Of a DNA stretch of 35,939 nt, positions 33,875 to 35,939 are shown one piece after another. This DNA comes from Planctomycetota bacterium. Its GTDB lineage: Bacteria; Planctomycetota; JACOTG01; JAJDCM01. Numbering within the stretch: position 1 is the stretch's first letter; each line of letters begins with the position of its first letter. The stretch lies in the NCBI GenBank assembly GCA_029260825.1, contig JAJDCM010000058.1:1-35939 (forward strand), given 5' to 3'. Below the pieces are notes generated by a model, which was not told the DNA's origin, searched no databases, and saw only the letters and a program-made list of their open reading frames with translations. The translations under genes were made by a program, and so were the position numbers.

Positions 33875-35939
33875 TTACAACTCTACAACAACCTCGATCC
33901 CGTTCGTCACACTCGCTCGTACAGCCGCTGATGACCCTGGATCGAAGATGATCCCTTGCAGATAAAACGTCACCTCCCGGTTCAATCCCTGATTCCGGCG
34001 AAAGACAAGACTCGGGGCAGGGACAGAGGGGAGCGGATTACTACCAAGGGCTGGCTGTCCGGTGTTGTTCCACAAACCGACAAGGTCAGGAGAAACCTCG
34101 GTCCAAGGCATCGGTAGGCTCGACAATCCAACGCCAAGCGGGAGCTTTCGAGCTGTTTCGGCAGTGGGGAGTGCTCTGTAAACATACAGTGCGAATGGCG
34201 CCGTATCGCCCGCAGGCAAAGCCGGGGGACCATCCATCGAGATCTCAAACGAAGTCGTTGGTGTGACAGTCACTCGTCGGAACACCCGATTTCCAGCTGA
34301 ACCGTTTACGAAGAGAACATCGGTCGGAGTTCCTGAGGATGCGTTGACGGCACCCAGCCGACTACGATTCTCAACCGAATCAGCCAGGCTGTAGGTCCAT
34401 ACCTTACCAACGCCATCGATTCCGACGTTTCTCGATCCGATGGCTATGTCCGCTAGACCGTCGCCATTGACATCACCTACTCCGGCAAGAGAATGACCGA
34501 AGAACGATCCAGGCCTCGGCCCAACAAGAGTCTTGATCGACTCACCGGTGAGTCCTGAGAAAGTCGTCACACGACCTACGTTTTGGGCCGTGCCTGTAGA
34601 AAAACGCTCTGACCCAATTGCGACATCATCAAAGCCGTCTCCGTCAGCGTCTCCGATTATTTCCAGATTCTCGCCAAACCTGACCTCGACACTTCGGTCA
34701 CCCGACCACATGTGCAAAAGGGTCAAATCAGCGCCCGAATACAAGAAAACTTTGCCCCCCTCGAAGAGTAGACCAGACAAAAGGAGGTCAGCGAGACCGT
34801 CGCCGTTCGCATCCCCCCCCGCATCGACACTCCAACCGAACAAGTTGAAGGCCGTGCCCGATTCGATCGTCGTCTCCAAGGTACCCTGGAGACCCCGAAA
34901 TGCGTACACCTTCCCCGTCGCCGGTCCGAGGTCTCCATCGAATTCTGGTGCTGAAACATAGAAACGGTCTGTGCCGTCACCAGCTAACGCGACCGAGCCT
35001 CCAAATTGATCACCCTGGCTCTCACCTTCACGAGACCATAATAGGTTTCCCGCTTTCCCAGAAACGAGGTAAGCCTTCCCGCTGTTGATGCCGGCGACTC
35101 CACGGTGGAGTGGAGCTCCAACCAGAACATCAACGCACCCATCTCCGTCGAAATCAGCCCGTGCAGACATCGACCATCCAAACTCATCACCCCCAGATTC
35201 CCCTGCTCGTCGCCACAGGACATCGCCGGTCGCTCCTGAGAAGGCTGTAACACGACGGCCTGGCGCTCCGGCTCCCTGAACAATCACATCGGCGAAACCG
35301 TCACCATCTAAATCACTCGCCAATACCCCATTCAGGCCCAAGCGATCACCGACCGCACCTTCCCATGATCGAAGTAACTTCCCCGTTGAACCCGAACGAA
35401 CCGTAACTTTCCCCGGTTCTCCAACCCCATGACAGGGGGCCGTTATCAGCACATCAAATGTCCCATCGCCGTCTAAGTCACCCTTGCCCGAGAGGACGTG
35501 TGGAAACCCATCAAAAACTTCGTCGCCTTCCATCGTCCAACGATAAACCCGATCCCGACCTGAAACCACGTATGCTCGTCCTCTCCGCAGCCCCCCCGAG
35601 CGAGCAAAGCTCGCTCCCACTACGGCATCAGCATTTCCATCACCGTTCGTGTCTCCTCCAAGGGAAACGGCACCCCCAAGTTCGTCTAGCGCCCTCCGAC
35701 CGTCAAAGCTCCAGCTAATCTCGCCAGAACGTCCCGAGAGGAGATAGGAACGACCTGACAACCTTCCACCCTCTCCTCGCTCCTTCGGCGCGCCCACGAG
35801 AGCATCCGGGAAGCCATCCCCCGAACTATCCTCTCCGATTGAGACTGAAAAACCGAACTCACCACTGTCGGCTTCTCCTTCCCGAGACCAAAGTAGCGAC
35901 GAGTTCCGGCCAGAGTACGCATACACTTTGCCAGTATCG
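33875..35939 (-). CDS. FG-GAP/integrin-alpha-like calcium-loop surface protein (5' end outside window)
   Basis: The frame is open through the right edge (DTGKVYAYSGRNSS), so the N-terminus is missing. About nine FG-GAP blades form a beta-propeller. Eight carry calcium-type loops of the form D-x-D/N/S-G-D-G-x-x-D (for example DTNGDGNAD, DLDGDGFAD, DADGDGFDD, DVNGDGLAD). One blade is degenerate (AGDGTDRFYVSAPEFDG). After the propeller, the last about 150 residues form a separate domain (TDVLFVNGSAGN, LPLGVGLSSLPMPWTEV, ASVTNGIEVVVEL) that resembles the C-terminus of the DNRLRE protein at 14996-16171. Predicted secreted and cell-surface located. The next gene on the right cannot be seen. About 160 bases without features separate it from the AbiEii relic. 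Confidence 0.88.
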   Translation of the reverse strand, partial: DTGKVYAYSGRNSSLLWSREGEADSGEFGFSVSIGEDSSGDGFPDALVGAPKERGEGGRLSGRSYLLSGRSGEISWSFDGRRALDELGGAVSLGGDTNGDGNADAVVGASFARSGGLRRGRAYVVSGRDRVYRWTMEGDEVFDGFPHVLSGKGDLDGDGTFDVLITAPCHGVGEPGKVTVRSGSTGKLLRSWEGAVGDRLGLNGVLASDLDGDGFADVIVQGAGAPGRRVTAFSGATGDVLWRRAGESGGDEFGWSMSARADFDGDGCVDVLVGAPLHRGVAGINSGKAYLVSGKAGNLLWSREGESQGDQFGGSVALAGDGTDRFYVSAPEFDGDLGPATGKVYAFRGLQGTLETTIESGTAFNLFGWSVDAGGDANGDGLADLLLSGLLFEGGKVFLYSGADLTLLHMWSGDRSVEVRFGENLEIIGDADGDGFDDVAIGSERFSTGTAQNVGRVTTFSGLTGESIKTLVGPRPGSFFGHSLAGVGDVNGDGLADIAIGSRNVGIDGVGKVWTYSLADSVENRSRLGAVNASSGTPTDVLFVNGSAGNRVFRRVTVTPTTSFEISMDGPPALPAGDTAPFALYVYRALPTAETARKLPLGVGLSSLPMPWTEVSPDLVGLWNNTGQPALGSNPLPSVPAPSLVFRRNQGLNREVTFYLQGIIFDPGSSAAVRASVTNGIEVVVEL
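34099..34144. repeat. 46-bp repeat, copy inside the FG-GAP gene
   Basis: This is the in-frame partner of the copy at 29675-29720 (40 of 46 identical, same orientation). It lies in the C-terminal domain coding region. The two copies are about 4.4 kb apart and bracket the accessory genes. Confidence 0.65.

Noticed and set aside
1-35939. CRISPR array, insertion sequence or rRNA/tRNA genes
   Set aside because: No regularly spaced repeats, no transposase frame with terminal inverted repeats, and no conserved rRNA or complete tRNA were seen.

Overview
The window reads as bacterial chromosome of moderate GC (roughly 55-60% by eye). Planctomycetota or a close relative is the best guess. The support is the combination of an adjacent DUF1800/DUF1501 pair, a secreted sulfatase, an S9 and an S41 peptidase, an FG-GAP calcium-loop protein, a DNRLRE-type surface protein and many exported proteins of unknown function. 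This is inference from gene content; no rRNA or tRNA marker is present to settle it.

Layout. 1-2184: the 3' end of a gene entering from the left edge, a fucosyltransferase-like glycosyltransferase (minus), then a tiny membrane/secreted ORF translationally coupled to a degenerate receiver-domain protein. 2202-3420 (minus): a free-standing paralogue of the C-terminal (anticodon-binding) part of isoleucyl-tRNA synthetase, with frame-shifted remnants of its missing upstream part. 3556-8813: a tightly packed operon with YtrA-type GntR repressor, ABC ATPase, large ABC-2-type permease and exported S41 protease, behind a promoter that contains an inverted-repeat operator. 8968-13770: sulfatase, a secreted unknown protein with a clear terminator, and an S9 prolyl-oligopeptidase-type peptidase. 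13909-16171: an EamA transporter (minus) and a DNRLRE surface protein (plus). 16202-21119 (minus): the full isoleucyl-tRNA synthetase, split into two ORFs by an apparent one-base frame slip, and upstream of it a single polypeptide with three complete RidA domains. 21220-28718: a probable four-gene operon (secreted DUF1570-like protein, TerC, DUF1800, DUF1501). 28745-29617 (minus): a second EamA transporter.

29675-33715 is an accessory island. It holds an apparently intact HTH/nucleotidyltransferase pair with a promoter whose spacer is a perfect inverted repeat, then the wreckage of an SF2 helicase (minus) and of an AbiEi/AbiEii type IV toxin-antitoxin pair: the antitoxin has a frameshift and the toxin an internal deletion across its active-site region. 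Its left side carries a 46-bp sequence that recurs inside the FG-GAP gene on its right side (33875 to the right edge, minus, incomplete). The 46-bp copy looks like a scrap of the same C-terminal domain.

The most interesting items are the single-chain triple-RidA protein (a predicted pseudo-trimer), the catalytic-domain-less IleRS paralogue beside a split IleRS, the intact NTase module with its operator beside a decayed AbiE/helicase locus, and a C-terminal domain shared by two unrelated surface proteins.
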